From Paenibacillus plantiphilus (GTDB lineage Bacteria > Bacillota > Bacilli > Paenibacillales > Paenibacillaceae), in assembly GCF_927798095.1 (NCBI RefSeq), contig NZ_CAKMMF010000012.1:112158-176157 (forward strand): a stretch of 64,000 nt of DNA, in the 5' to 3' direction. Within the stretch, counting starts at the first letter, position 1, and every line of letters starts with the position of its first letter. Shown in pieces: positions 8,466-17,403 of this stretch. The notes beneath the pieces were generated by a model. It saw only the letters and a list, made by a program, of their open reading frames with translations. It did not search any database and was not told where the DNA came from. Position numbers and translations under genes: made by a program.

Positions 8466-9312
8466 GCGAATCCTCCTTTTTCGAGAAATAGATCATAATC
8501 TCCTCAAGATTAGGCAGGGTTGACTTGATATCCAAGGATGGATCAAGGTCAATGGTATGGATTAAGCCCGTAAAGCCAAATGAATTCTTTTTGTAGGCAA
8601 TTAACTGGTCCTTGATGGAATCCAGTTGCTCTAATTTCCCGTTGATCAGGCGATAGGTATCTATAAAGTCTTCTTTCTCAGAGCTGTTAATTATTTGCCC
8701 GTTATCGATAAACGTAATATAATCCGCGCATTTCTCCAAGTCGGTTGTAATATGAGTCGAGAACAGGATGCTGATCTCCCCATCCTCCACCAGCTCCTGA
8801 AAAATATCCAACAGATTGTCTCTTGCAACCGGATCAAGTCCGCTTGTAGGCTCATCCAGAATAAGAAGCTTTGCGCCGTGCGATAAAGCAAGAGCCAAGC
8901 TGTATTTCACTTTCATTCCGGTTGACAATTCAGCTATTTTTTTATTCTCATTCAAATTAAATCTCCGCAGGTAATTGTGATAAGCTTCATCATCCCAGTT
9001 GCGATAAAAACTTTTGATTACGTTCGTTAACGTTTTGATTTTGTTGCGCGTATAGAAATGGATGTCTCCGAATGTAAAGCCAATTTCCTGCTTCAACTCG
9101 ATTTCGTGCTTCTTCATTTCCTTGCCCAAAATATGGATCTCGCCGCTATCTATACGAGTCAAATTCAAAATGGATTTGATTGTAGTTGTTTTTCCCGCAC
9201 CGTTGGCTCCGATAAATCCCATAATATAACCCTTTTTCATTTGGAAAGATACGTTCTTTAATTGAAAATGCTCGTATTTTTTATTTAGATTTTTAATATC
9301 CAATGCCAGCAT
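8458..9312 (-). CDS. ABC exporter ATP-binding protein
   Basis: This 284-residue ATPase has a Walker A GANGAGKTT, the signature ELSTGMKVKYSLALA (LSTGM in place of LSGGQ), a Walker B KLLILDEPTSGLD and the switch His in STHITT. The C-terminal 70 residues are an extra domain found in this exporter subgroup. The start is set at 9312 (MLALDIK..), where GGAGGG precedes ATG; a longer start at 9354 would run through the operator. It is first in a three-gene operon with the ABC-2 permease and the YtrA-type regulator, and energises export by that permease. Confidence 0.9.
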   Translation of the reverse strand: MLALDIKNLNKKYEHFQLKNVSFQMKKGYIMGFIGANGAGKTTTIKSILNLTRIDSGEIHILGKEMKKHEIELKQEIGFTFGDIHFYTRNKIKTLTNVIKSFYRNWDDEAYHNYLRRFNLNENKKIAELSTGMKVKYSLALALSHGAKLLILDEPTSGLDPVARDNLLDIFQELVEDGEISILFSTHITTDLEKCADYITFIDNGQIINSSEKEDFIDTYRLINGKLEQLDSIKDQLIAYKKNSFGFTGLIHTIDLDPSLDIKSTLPNLEEIMIYFSKKEDSHV

Positions 9313-9332
9313 AGCGTGCCCTCCATTCCAAA

Positions 9333-9384
9333 ATTGTGTATATCGTGCATGCACAATATATCATTGGGACAATTGTTAAGTCAA
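9333..9384 (-). promoter_or_regulatory. Promoter and dyad operator of the ABC-GntR operon
   Basis: On the minus strand TTGACT (9384-9379) and TATATT (9360-9355) are spaced by 18 bases. A dyad ATTGTG (9333-9338) / CACAAT (9352-9357) overlaps the -10 element and extends to the start site, which fits autorepression by the GntR protein encoded by the operon. Confidence 0.65.
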
Positions 9385-9445
9385 TGGTTTTTAGCAATTT
9401 GGGAAGTGAAAATTGACGGGGGAGCGTTGACTGAAACATCAGTAC

Positions 9446-9464
9446 CTATTTTCTGGTAAAATAG
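9446..9464. promoter_or_regulatory. Perfect 7-5-7 palindrome upstream of the AAA ATPase gene
   Basis: CTATTTT-ctggt-AAAATAG lies 34 bases before the ATPase start codon. It could be an operator or part of the promoter. No candidate regulator is evident. Confidence 0.4.
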
Positions 9465-9498
9465 ATTTCATGTCAGATGCTGAACTGGAGGGGACCCA

Positions 9499-10308
9499 AT
9501 GATTTACCTGCGGAGCTTTATGCTTTCTTCCTATATAGATCGCAATCCGAATATTTATCCGGATCATGTATTCAAGCACATTGCAGGAGAGACGCTGTTC
9601 TTGAATCGAATCACCGTATTATATGGCAGCAACGGCTCGGGCAAATCCACCCTGCTGAATCTGATCGCCAATAAATTGGGCATGCTTGGCTCTGAGAAAA
9701 TGGCGAGTTTTGAGTACAGCGAGTACGTGCGGCGTTTTCTCGATTGGAGTCGTTACCAGTTGGGAAGCGACAGGCATGAGGAGGAGATTAGGCAGTTGCC
9801 TGAAGGCAGCCGATATATTAAGTCAGAGGATATTTTGTACGAGATCAAGAAGATCCAGCAAGAGGCTGTACTTCGCGAGGGGATATTGTATGAGCAGAGA
9901 AGCAAGGGAATGACACAAGAACAGGTGTCGCAATACGCAAGCTCACATGAGTTTAAGAAGAAGATGGGCATTATTCAATATTCACAAGAGAAATATTCCA
10001 ATGGAGAAACCTCCATACAATTTTTTGAGGAGTACCTTCTTCCAGGCAAGCTGTATTTGCTGGATGAGCCTGAAACCTCGCTATCTCCAGCCAATCAAAT
10101 CAGGTTGGCCGAGCAGATTAACGAACTGGCACGATTTTTTGACAGTCAGTTCATTATTGCCTCACATTCCCCTATTATGCTGGGTACTTTGCAGGCCAAA
10201 ATCTATAATCTGGATAGAAGCCCGCTGCAAACAGCAGAATGGTATGAACTGGATAATGTACGGTTTTTCTATCAGTTTTTTCATAAGCACAAATCGTTGT
10301 TCGAGTGA
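9499..10308 (+). CDS. AAA/ABC-type ATPase (AAA_21-like), function unknown
   Basis: A soluble 269-residue ATPase with Walker A LYGSNGSGKSTLLNL (about residues 40-54), a helical middle region, a weak signature YSNGETSIQFF, Walker B LYLLDEPETSLSP and a switch His in IIASHSPIML. It has no membrane or transporter partner, so it is not an ordinary transporter subunit. It resembles stand-alone P-loop ATPases of the RecF/OLD/AAA_21 kind. ATG 9499 follows a GGAGGGG site. Neighbouring genes do not suggest a pathway. Confidence 0.75.
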   Translation: MIYLRSFMLSSYIDRNPNIYPDHVFKHIAGETLFLNRITVLYGSNGSGKSTLLNLIANKLGMLGSEKMASFEYSEYVRRFLDWSRYQLGSDRHEEEIRQLPEGSRYIKSEDILYEIKKIQQEAVLREGILYEQRSKGMTQEQVSQYASSHEFKKKMGIIQYSQEKYSNGETSIQFFEEYLLPGKLYLLDEPETSLSPANQIRLAEQINELARFFDSQFIIASHSPIMLGTLQAKIYNLDRSPLQTAEWYELDNVRFFYQFFHKHKSLFE

Positions 10309-10923
10309 CCTACAAGTATTAAATTGAACAAGCCGATCCACTGAACCTGGAGGATTCCGTGCCCCTAATAACGCAGTATAATATCTTCAGCAAAGAAACA
10401 TCTCCTAGTTTTTTTCGAAGCATTGGAGTACCTTCGTGACAAAGGCCCATTCCGTTGGGGCTAACAGTGCAGCGATAGCTCGGAGATGTTGATCAACAGA
10501 AAACTTTGGATAATGAGTTGATTGCAGGAGTGAAAGAGTTTTTCAAAATATTGTTATTTTTGGTTTATGAGTTGGAGGAAAAAAACAAGGTTTGTTAGAG
10601 TCATTTCGAACAGCATCGAATGTAATAAATAAAGAATAATTTAGGCTGCCCCAGGAGAGGGCAGTTTCAGCCAAACCGCATTCATGCTTTGGGCTGAGCC
10701 CTCGTTCACGAGACTAGATGTTGCAGGCAACCTCTAAATTCGTTTCGTTGCCGAAGCTCCCGCCGCGGTGAACCGTACCATAAGCAACGGCGAAATGAAT
10801 CACTCCTTTTACAATTGTTATGGTACATTTGTATGCAATAAGACTTATAACGAAATTAAGTTATTGATATATCGCGCCAAGGACATATTATGAAACAATG
10901 CTTTAATAAAGGAGTTGTGTCAA
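10309..10923. other. 615-base gap with no intact gene
   Basis: No reading frame here has a start, a ribosome binding site and plausible coding bias. A small hairpin (CTGCCC 10646-10651 / GGGCAG 10659-10664) is visible. At 10766-10794 there is a 29-base stretch that recurs, with five mismatches, at 11728-11756. On the minus strand it reads FAVAYGTVHR, possibly a relic of a helix-turn-helix or transposase gene. Confidence 0.5.
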
Positions 10924-11592
10924 ATGAATAAGTATAAAAGTACAGAAATGAAACGTTCTTCTAAAGCAGAAAACATTCTACCACAGATCAATAGTAAAAC
11001 TAAGCTAGGCGACTTACGAAAAATCGCGAAGGATATTAAAATAGATCACGAACTAGCTATGGAGCTTTGGTCAACCGAAGAGTTTTTGCCCAGACTATTG
11101 GCAATCTTAATTATGGACAAAAAACTTCTTTCAGAAGATGTTCTAAATGGGCTTGATAAGGATATGCAGATTCACACATTCGATGAGCGAAATAACTTAA
11201 TGGATTGGTTAATGGCTAATCAGCTCACCAAAGACAAGAAGAACATTGCATTGATGGAGTTATGGGGAAATAGTCCATCTGCTCTTCAAAGGCGAGCCTT
11301 CTGGTATTATAAAGGGCGATTGAGATGGACAGGGCAAACACCGCCTGATAACACCGAAGACTTACTATCTGCAATTGAAGCTAATATTACGCAGGAAGAA
11401 CCGGAAGTTCAATGGGCTATGAATTTCACCGCAGGCTGGATAGGCGTTTATGATCAAAAGAATCGAGCACGTTGTATTAAACTTGGTGAGAAAACGGGTC
11501 TTTATAAAGATGAAATGGTATCAAAGGGCTGTACTCCCAATTATTTGCCGGAGTTCATTGCGATTGAAGTTAACAAACGAAATAAGAATTAG
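10924..11592 (+). CDS. DNA alkylation repair (AlkD-like HEAT-repeat) family protein
   Basis: A roughly 222-residue all-helical protein with the AlkD/AlkC-like HEAT pattern: LGDLRKIAKDIKIDHELAMELW, LPRLLAILIMDKKLL, NNLMDWLMANQL, WGNSPSALQRRAFWYYKG, EPEVQWAMNFTAGWIG. Relatives excise or bind N3/N7-alkylated bases; activity of this protein is not shown. The ATG at 10924 has AAAGGAG nine bases upstream. It is monocistronic and followed by a terminator at 11665. It differs from classical AlkD in its long basic N-terminus (about 25 residues). Confidence 0.7.
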   Translation: MNKYKSTEMKRSSKAENILPQINSKTKLGDLRKIAKDIKIDHELAMELWSTEEFLPRLLAILIMDKKLLSEDVLNGLDKDMQIHTFDERNNLMDWLMANQLTKDKKNIALMELWGNSPSALQRRAFWYYKGRLRWTGQTPPDNTEDLLSAIEANITQEEPEVQWAMNFTAGWIGVYDQKNRARCIKLGEKTGLYKDEMVSKGCTPNYLPEFIAIEVNKRNKN

Positions 11593-11664
11593 TTACCCCT
11601 GAAAAATTCATTAGTGTTTAGTGTTTGATGTAAAAATAAAGGAATTTAAAGCCTTAATATGGAC

Positions 11665-11698
11665 AAAGGATCTGAAGGTAAGCTTCCAGATCCTTTTT
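11665..11698 (+). terminator. Rho-independent terminator
   Basis: The stem AAAGGATCTG (11665-11674) / CAGATCCTTT (11687-11696) is followed by a T run. It serves the AlkD-like gene. Confidence 0.8.
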
Positions 11699-11727
11699 GC
11701 TTAAAGAATTTCGCCTCTAGAATGATA

Positions 11728-11756
11728 CGGTGAACCATATCATAAGTGACGCCGAA
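11728..11756 (-). pseudogene. Possible relic of a transposase/HTH gene (short repeat)
   Basis: On the minus strand this reads FGVTYDMVHR and continues IILEAKFFK, which resembles a helix-turn-helix segment of a transposase. It matches 24 of 29 bases with 10766-10794 (FAVAYGTVHR). Both copies lie in non-coding gaps and neither continues into a full gene. Confidence 0.25.
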
Positions 11757-11773
11757 GTAAGTGTTTCGAGACC

Positions 11774-13231
11774 CTAAGACAACAAGTTTTTGGGTTCTTT
11801 CTTTTGAGAAAAATCGGCAAAAAGACGACCATTTATAAACCAACCCAGTACCAAAACAAGTATGGTGAGAATAAATTCAATCCAAAAAACCGTTTGCAAA
11901 CCGGCAACGATGCTTTGTGTTTTATCTTGAAACGCTGCGGGATCGAGCGAATGGTGAAGATAACGACTGGTCCCAGACGACATGATGCCGACGAACAAAG
12001 CGATGCCAATTCCCCCGGCAATCTGTTGGAGCGTATTGTATATGGCCGTGCCATGGGGGACCAGGTGAAGCGAAAGTTGATTCATTCCTGCTGTCTGAGC
12101 CGGCATGACGACAAATGATATGCCTAAGAATAAGAGGACATGATTGAACAGAACGGAGCCTTGGGTTGTATCGCTGTCGATACCTGCAAACAGCCACAGC
12201 GATAGGGCGATCATGACCAGTCCGGGCATTATAACGAATCTCGGCCCGAATTTATCGAATAATTTTCCTGTCACAGGCATCATCATTGCGTTTAAAATGC
12301 AGCCTGGCATCAGAAGTAAACCTGTCGCGAATGCTGTCAACTGCATCACATCCTGCATATAGATCGGCAGCAATGTCGTGGTGGCGAATAAAACCATCAT
12401 CAACACTACTATCAATACCGCTACCAAAGAATAAGCGGGATACCGGAATACGGAAAGATCAATCAAAGGCTCTTTAATCTTGAGCTGCCGCCAAATAAGC
12501 AAGAGCAAGAAGAAGCCGCCTATGGCAATCAAACTGTAACTACCAGGACCAGCCCAGACACCAGTCTGGCTGAAGCCGTAGGTGACACAACCAAACCCGA
12601 CGGTTGACATAACAATGGATAAAAGATCGACCCTTGGCTTGGTTATTTCTGTAACATTCTTTAAGTAAATGAACGCATAAATAATCGAAAACAATGCGAC
12701 AGGAATCACCATGTAGAACAGCCAGCGCCAGTGTAAGGTATCGATAACCAACCCCGACAAAGCTGGCCCGATGACAGGGGCGACCATGATGACAAGCCCC
12801 ATGAGACCCATGGCGGCCCCCCTGCGTTCCGGTGGATAGAGGGCAAGAATCGTATTCATCATCAACGGAATCAATAATCCTGTCCCGCAAGCCTGAACAA
12901 CCCTGCCTATCAGCAAGACTTCGAAACCAGGGGATACTGCACACAAGCAGGTGCCTGCTAAAAATAACGCCATCGCGGACATAAACATCCGACGAGTCGT
13001 GAACCATTGCTGTAGCAATGCGGTCACCGGCACCAGTATGCCGATCATCAGCATATAACCGGTCGATAACCATTGTATGGTCGAAGCAGTAACGTTGAAC
13101 TCACGCATTAATCGAGGAAATATATTGGTAAGTAAATTTTCATTAAGAAACGCAATAAATGCACCGATGAGCAGGGCGGCTAGCATTGTCCCTCTCTTCA
13201 TTCGGCTTGCCTCTTGAACCTGTTTGTTCAT
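11774..13231 (-). CDS. DHA2-type MFS multidrug exporter (LmrB/EmrB-like)
   Basis: A 485-residue transporter with about 14 membrane helices, as in the DHA2 subfamily. Landmarks are LNENLLTNIFPRLMREF in helix 1, WLSTGYMLMIGILVPVTA in helix 2, and the motif C region GLVIMVAPVIGPALSGLVID. It should export drugs or lipophilic compounds from the plasma membrane by proton antiport. The ATG at 13231 has CTGGAGG upstream. It stands alone, with non-coding gaps on both sides. It lies 6 kb from the NRPS cluster and on the opposite strand, so a role in peptide export is not implied. Confidence 0.87.
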   Translation of the reverse strand: MNKQVQEASRMKRGTMLAALLIGAFIAFLNENLLTNIFPRLMREFNVTASTIQWLSTGYMLMIGILVPVTALLQQWFTTRRMFMSAMALFLAGTCLCAVSPGFEVLLIGRVVQACGTGLLIPLMMNTILALYPPERRGAAMGLMGLVIMVAPVIGPALSGLVIDTLHWRWLFYMVIPVALFSIIYAFIYLKNVTEITKPRVDLLSIVMSTVGFGCVTYGFSQTGVWAGPGSYSLIAIGGFFLLLLIWRQLKIKEPLIDLSVFRYPAYSLVAVLIVVLMMVLFATTTLLPIYMQDVMQLTAFATGLLLMPGCILNAMMMPVTGKLFDKFGPRFVIMPGLVMIALSLWLFAGIDSDTTQGSVLFNHVLLFLGISFVVMPAQTAGMNQLSLHLVPHGTAIYNTLQQIAGGIGIALFVGIMSSGTSRYLHHSLDPAAFQDKTQSIVAGLQTVFWIEFILTILVLVLGWFINGRLFADFSQKKEPKNLLS

Positions 13232-13799
13232 CTTCTACCTCCAGAGAATATTCATTGCGCTCCACGTAGTGCCTTGACACCGAATCTTCACCTGTCTGTC
13301 ATGCAGATCTCCTTTCCTTATTCCTCATCGATCTGAAGAATATTTTACGTGACATAGGATGAATTGGAAAAAGCGATATCGCCCTGCATACTCGGATATT
13401 CATTCCTATTAAGAAAGCATAAGGGGGGTTCTCCCACTATGTCGTTCATTATCACATTATCTCTTGACGAGACGCGATTTGGGGATTATGATAACGTGCC
13501 GGTTAACTCAACAAGGTAAATCAATAAAAGGCTGACTTTTCGAGTGTGTTGGCACCGAATCATCAGCCTGGCGTGCAGATCATGAAATTAAAAACCCATA
13601 AGAACATCAACAAAGGACATGCGGTGGTAGCTGCCTTAGCATTTTTCGCCGATGGACCCGTTAAGCTGAACCGTATCACAAATAGTGATAAAGCAGAAAG
13701 TTGAGTTGAAGGTTGAAGCTTCGACGCTAAATCTATGAAGAAGCGCGTAAAGACCCAACTCATGTGGAATCGGTCATATATGCCGAGACGAGACCTTCA
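13232..13799. other. 568-base gap with no gene; contains an imperfect direct repeat
   Basis: No convincing gene. Bases 13274-13309 and 13549-13581 share a sequence (TTGACACCGAATC.. / TTGGCACCGAATC.., both ending TGCAGATC). These may be remnants of a duplicated or decayed element. A reading frame at 13563-13763 on the minus strand has no ribosome binding site and looks spurious. Confidence 0.45.
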
Positions 13800-14714
13800 T
13801 CAAGAATAGTTCTCCATCATTTGATATAAATAATTTCGAAAGTCTTCAACATAGGTTTTGGGCTCTACAACTTTTAGATGAGTGCCGAAGCTTGCTAAAA
13901 ATTGAAATCCCATACGATTTTGAGGGACATAAATGGTTGCTAATAAACATTCAGAGCTATGGTCTTCAATACTTCTTCGACCATACCTTTCGATGATTTG
14001 ATCCCTTATGCTAGGCGATATCGATACCTTAATCGTGACGAGCTGCGGTAGATAACTTGCAACGCGACCTTGCTCTGACCAATCGTCTCTAGGATGAAAC
14101 GCGCGTTCATCCATCGTAATATGATCGATCCGGGATAACTTGAATGTTCGATTTCCCTGTCGATGTAAACAGAATCCTTTCAAGTACCAACTCGATTCGC
14201 TAAAATGCAGCTCATAGGGCTCGACCATTCTATTCGTTACAGCCCCGTCTTTATCTGTATAATCAAACGAAACCAGCCTTTTCTTTAAAATGGATTCTTG
14301 ACATGTCTTTAAGGTTTCAAGAATTTCTGACCGACCTTCCCAATTATAAAACGACAGTTGAATGGAACGATTCAGAGACAATGGACTAACCATTGCCTCT
14401 ATTTTTTTTATCGTTCTTTCAACTTCTTCAGTAAGGAGGATTTGTTCCAATCCGCCGAGCGCAGTTAATATATTCTGTAAATCGGAGCTGTTTAAGAGGC
14501 GTTTATCAACCTTGTATTCCTCCATTATGCCGTAGCCGCCTTTGACCCCATTGACAGAGTAGATCGGGATGTTCGATAAGCTCAATGTTTCCATATCGCG
14601 AAGGATCGTTCTTTTGGAAACATGGAATAGTTGTGAGAATTCCGTTGTAGAAACAACCTCTTTTTTCAGCAATATCATGATAATCGAAATGAGCCTCTCC
14701 ACTTTGTCCATCAT
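13800..14714 (-). CDS. WYL-domain transcriptional regulator (YafY/DeoR-like HTH)
   Basis: This 304-residue protein has an N-terminal HTH_11 winged helix (residues 1-60, VSTTEFSQLFHVSKRTILRDM), a central WYL domain (about 135-210; the WYL core is WYLKGFCLHRQGNRTFKLSRI) and a WCX C-terminal extension. Such proteins bind DNA and usually sense a nucleic-acid-like or small-molecule ligand through the WYL domain. The ATG at 14714 follows AGAGGG. It is divergent from the epoxide-hydrolase-like gene, with a perfect 7-6-7 palindrome in the gap, so it probably controls both genes. Confidence 0.87.
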   Translation of the reverse strand: MMDKVERLISIIMILLKKEVVSTTEFSQLFHVSKRTILRDMETLSLSNIPIYSVNGVKGGYGIMEEYKVDKRLLNSSDLQNILTALGGLEQILLTEEVERTIKKIEAMVSPLSLNRSIQLSFYNWEGRSEILETLKTCQESILKKRLVSFDYTDKDGAVTNRMVEPYELHFSESSWYLKGFCLHRQGNRTFKLSRIDHITMDERAFHPRDDWSEQGRVASYLPQLVTIKVSISPSIRDQIIERYGRRSIEDHSSECLLATIYVPQNRMGFQFLASFGTHLKVVEPKTYVEDFRNYLYQMMENYS

Positions 14715-14745
14715 TGCCCTCTTTTTTTCTACATGATTTCAGAAC

Positions 14746-14765
14746 GGTGACACTATGATGTCACC
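14746..14765. promoter_or_regulatory. Perfect palindromic operator between the WYL regulator and the hydrolase
   Basis: GGTGACA-ctatga-TGTCACC is a perfect 7-bp dyad with a 6-base spacer, 31 bases upstream of the regulator start and about 48 bases upstream of the hydrolase start. It is the best candidate for the WYL protein's binding site. Confidence 0.7.
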
Positions 14766-14812
14766 TTTTGTCCATTATACTACATGTATCACAAGAAGGA
14801 GGTTTTGATGCA

Positions 14813-15757
14813 ATGTTTAATCCAACCGATTTTCCCAAGCCCACCCTTATTTCAGTCAACGGTGTGGAACTCGAAGTCTATGAAGCAGGCCGACAAAATG
14901 CCGGAGAACCCATTGTCCTCTGTCACGGATGGCCAGAGCATGCCTTTTCTTGGCGCCATCAGATGGCCGCCCTTGCCGCAGCGGGCTACCATGTCATCGT
15001 CCCAAACCAGCGGGGTTACGGCAACTCATCCCGTCCGGCCGAAGTAACAGACTATGACATTGAACACTTGTCGGGTGATCTCATCGCACTTCTCGATCAC
15101 TACGGATACGAGGACGCCACCTTTGTCGGTCATGATTGGGGTGCGATGGTCGTTTGGGGACTGACCTTGTTGCATCCAAACCGTGTAAACAAAGTGATAA
15201 ATCTGAGCTTGCCCTACCAAGAGCGCGGAGAAAAACCCTGGATCGAGTTCTTGGAGGAAATACTCGGCGGCGACTACTATTTTGTCCACTTCAATCGACA
15301 GCCAGGTGTTGCGGACGCCGTAATGGATAAGAATACGTTTCGGTTTCTTCGCAACCTGTACCGCAAGAACGAGCCTCTCAGAGCACCTGAGCCAGGCATG
15401 GCGATGATCAATCTTGCCAACGCGGAAACACCGCTCGGCGAGCCCTTGATGAACGACAGCGAATTGGCCGTTTTCGTATCCGCCTTTGAAACATCAGGGT
15501 TCAGGGGCAGCATAAATTGGTACAGGAACCTTGACCGCAACTGGCGCTTATTGGCAGACGTGAACCCAATCATCCAACAGCCGACCCTCATGATCTATGG
15601 CGACCGAGATGCGATCCCGAGGTCTGAAAACCTGACAGAGTTCGTACCCAATGTGGAAGTGGTCCATCTGGATTGCGGTCATTGGATCCAGCAAGAAAAG
15701 CCGGAAGAAACAAACGAAGCGATTTTGAGATGGCTGGAACAGCAGGATGCCAGCTAG
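14813..15757 (+). CDS. Alpha/beta hydrolase, epoxide hydrolase-like
   Basis: A roughly 314-residue soluble hydrolase. The oxyanion motif HGWPE is at residues 38-42, the nucleophile elbow GHDWGA carries Asp108 rather than Ser, the acid is probably Asp266 in GDRDA and the base is His290 in CGHW. An Asp nucleophile with HGWP is the pattern of epoxide hydrolases and haloalkane dehalogenases; HGWPE favours epoxide hydrolase. Substrate unknown. The ATG at 14813 is chosen over an upstream TTG (14768) because AAGGAGG lies about ten bases before it. It is divergent from the WYL regulator, which probably controls it, and is followed by a strong terminator. Confidence 0.85.
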   Translation: MFNPTDFPKPTLISVNGVELEVYEAGRQNAGEPIVLCHGWPEHAFSWRHQMAALAAAGYHVIVPNQRGYGNSSRPAEVTDYDIEHLSGDLIALLDHYGYEDATFVGHDWGAMVVWGLTLLHPNRVNKVINLSLPYQERGEKPWIEFLEEILGGDYYFVHFNRQPGVADAVMDKNTFRFLRNLYRKNEPLRAPEPGMAMINLANAETPLGEPLMNDSELAVFVSAFETSGFRGSINWYRNLDRNWRLLADVNPIIQQPTLMIYGDRDAIPRSENLTEFVPNVEVVHLDCGHWIQQEKPEETNEAILRWLEQQDAS

Positions 15758-15836
15758 TCCCAAGAGCGATTCAAGGTTGAGCCTGCCCTCCGGCTTGACC
15801 GGAGCGGGAGCGTGCAACGCCGAGGTTAATGTAGAA

Positions 15837-15880
15837 AGTCTTTAAACACAAGGATTTCCGAGTGTTTAAAGGCTTTTTTC
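15837..15880 (+). terminator. Rho-independent terminator after the hydrolase
   Basis: The 13-bp stem AGTCTTTAAACAC / GTGTTTAAAGGCT, with one G-U pair, is followed by TTTTTT. Confidence 0.85.
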
Positions 15881-16029
15881 TATGCATGGATAGTGTTGAA
15901 GCAAGGGGTGCTGATGAGATCGGATAACCTTTTGACTAATATTTTCAAGTATGGAAGACCAAATGCTCTGTTGCGTGATCTAATAGTTAAATAGACAGAA
16001 AAACACATTTCAAAGAAGGAGAAAATTTG

Positions 16030-17370
16030 ATGAAAAAAATGCCACTGCTGCTCCTGGTAGTTATATTGCTGCTGGCGGGATGCCAGCAAGATAAGAGCGC
16101 TCAACTCACCGTTGCTTCGAACAAGGACAAGGTAAAGCTGCGAGTCCTTCATATCAACCAAACGATGTTTAATGAAATGTATGGGAAAGAAATCATGAAG
16201 GCGTATCCGAATTATGAGATTGAAGTGATTCCGATGGAGAGCGTATTTAGCCAGCCAGACCGATCAATGAAGGAAATATACGAGGACGTTTCGAATCTGA
16301 TCAAACAAGAGAAGCCCGATCTCATTATCTTTCCGTTTGAGGATGTCTATCAGAAGCTAGCTGCAAAAGGGGAGCTTGTGGATCTCGGCAGCTATGTAAA
16401 AACAGGCGCACTGCAAACGGAAAACCTGCATGCCCCCGCTATTGAAAAGCTAACCGCATTGAATAAAGCGAGCTTGAATGGAATCCCGGCCAGATTTGAC
16501 AGCAAGGGCCTCTACTACAATAAACAATTATTTGATACATATAACCTGGAATATCCGACAGAGCAGATGTCATGGGAAGAGGTATTTGCACTGGCCAATA
16601 GGTTTAAGGGGAAAGAGGAGGGAATATACGGATATAACCCGCCATTATATGGATTTCTTGATTTGTTTGACATCATACGAACCGTAGGTTATGGAAGGGG
16701 TTTATCTGTTCTGGATGCATCCGAAACAAAGGTAGCCTTAAATACGGATGAATGGAAGAGCACGACGAACCTCGTATTGAACGGATATAAAGAAGGGTAT
16801 CTTTACCTGCCGGAAATTCCGAAGGATGCAGATTCGAATGGGATTGTCTCTCTAGATCCAAATACACCGAACCTGTTCACCGAAGGCAAATCAGCGATGA
16901 CTGTGGACGGAATCGGATTATCGGAAATCATGAAGCTTCAGCACCGTAACGGGGGCGCTGCCGTGGAGTGGGGCGTTGTTCCCGAACCGGGAAATGGCCA
17001 ATCTAACATGATGTTAAGTGATATTTTCACCATTCATGTAGATTCCAGCCTGATCAATGAGTCACTGGAAGTGCTTAAATATATCACCAGCGATAAATTG
17101 TCGTTTAATATGGACCCAGAGATGGTGGTATCGGGAATTTCTACGAATACGAAGTGGATAGAGAAAACCTATGGAGAGGAATTCAATGGGTTCTTTCAGA
17201 ATAAAAACATAGCGCCCCATAGGGTAAGCTCTGCACCAGAAGGCTTTTGGCTTAAATTCCATCGTTTGGCTAGCAAGGAGATGCTTTCCGTCTTTACAGG
17301 AGGAAAGCCCGTGAATGACGCTTTGGAGCAATTGCAGAGAGAGGGGCAAGCGGTGCTTGAGCAAGAATGA
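16030..17370 (+). CDS. Extracellular solute-binding lipoprotein (family 1, sugar-type)
   Basis: A roughly 446-residue lipoprotein with signal peptide and lipobox LLLAGC at about residues 14-19. The body is a family 1 solute-binding fold with KPDLIIFPFEDVYQKLAAKGELVDL, PTEQMSWEEVFALANRFKG and FTEGKSAMTVDGIG. It is expected to be anchored on the outer face of the membrane and to bind a sugar or peptide. The ATG at 16030 has AAGGAG upstream. No permease genes are nearby. Instead an ECF sigma factor starts 33 bases later and an anti-sigma-like protein follows, suggesting a sensory rather than a transport role (inference). Confidence 0.82.
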   Translation: MKKMPLLLLVVILLLAGCQQDKSAQLTVASNKDKVKLRVLHINQTMFNEMYGKEIMKAYPNYEIEVIPMESVFSQPDRSMKEIYEDVSNLIKQEKPDLIIFPFEDVYQKLAAKGELVDLGSYVKTGALQTENLHAPAIEKLTALNKASLNGIPARFDSKGLYYNKQLFDTYNLEYPTEQMSWEEVFALANRFKGKEEGIYGYNPPLYGFLDLFDIIRTVGYGRGLSVLDASETKVALNTDEWKSTTNLVLNGYKEGYLYLPEIPKDADSNGIVSLDPNTPNLFTEGKSAMTVDGIGLSEIMKLQHRNGGAAVEWGVVPEPGNGQSNMMLSDIFTIHVDSSLINESLEVLKYITSDKLSFNMDPEMVVSGISTNTKWIEKTYGEEFNGFFQNKNIAPHRVSSAPEGFWLKFHRLASKEMLSVFTGGKPVNDALEQLQREGQAVLEQE

Positions 17371-17403
17371 ATCAAATAGCTGTAAAGACGGAAGAGGTGG
17401 ACA

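Noticed and set aside
13563..13763. 66-residue minus-strand frame before the WYL gene's 3' end
   Set aside because: No ribosome binding site and unremarkable composition. It overlaps the imperfect repeat and is more likely chance.
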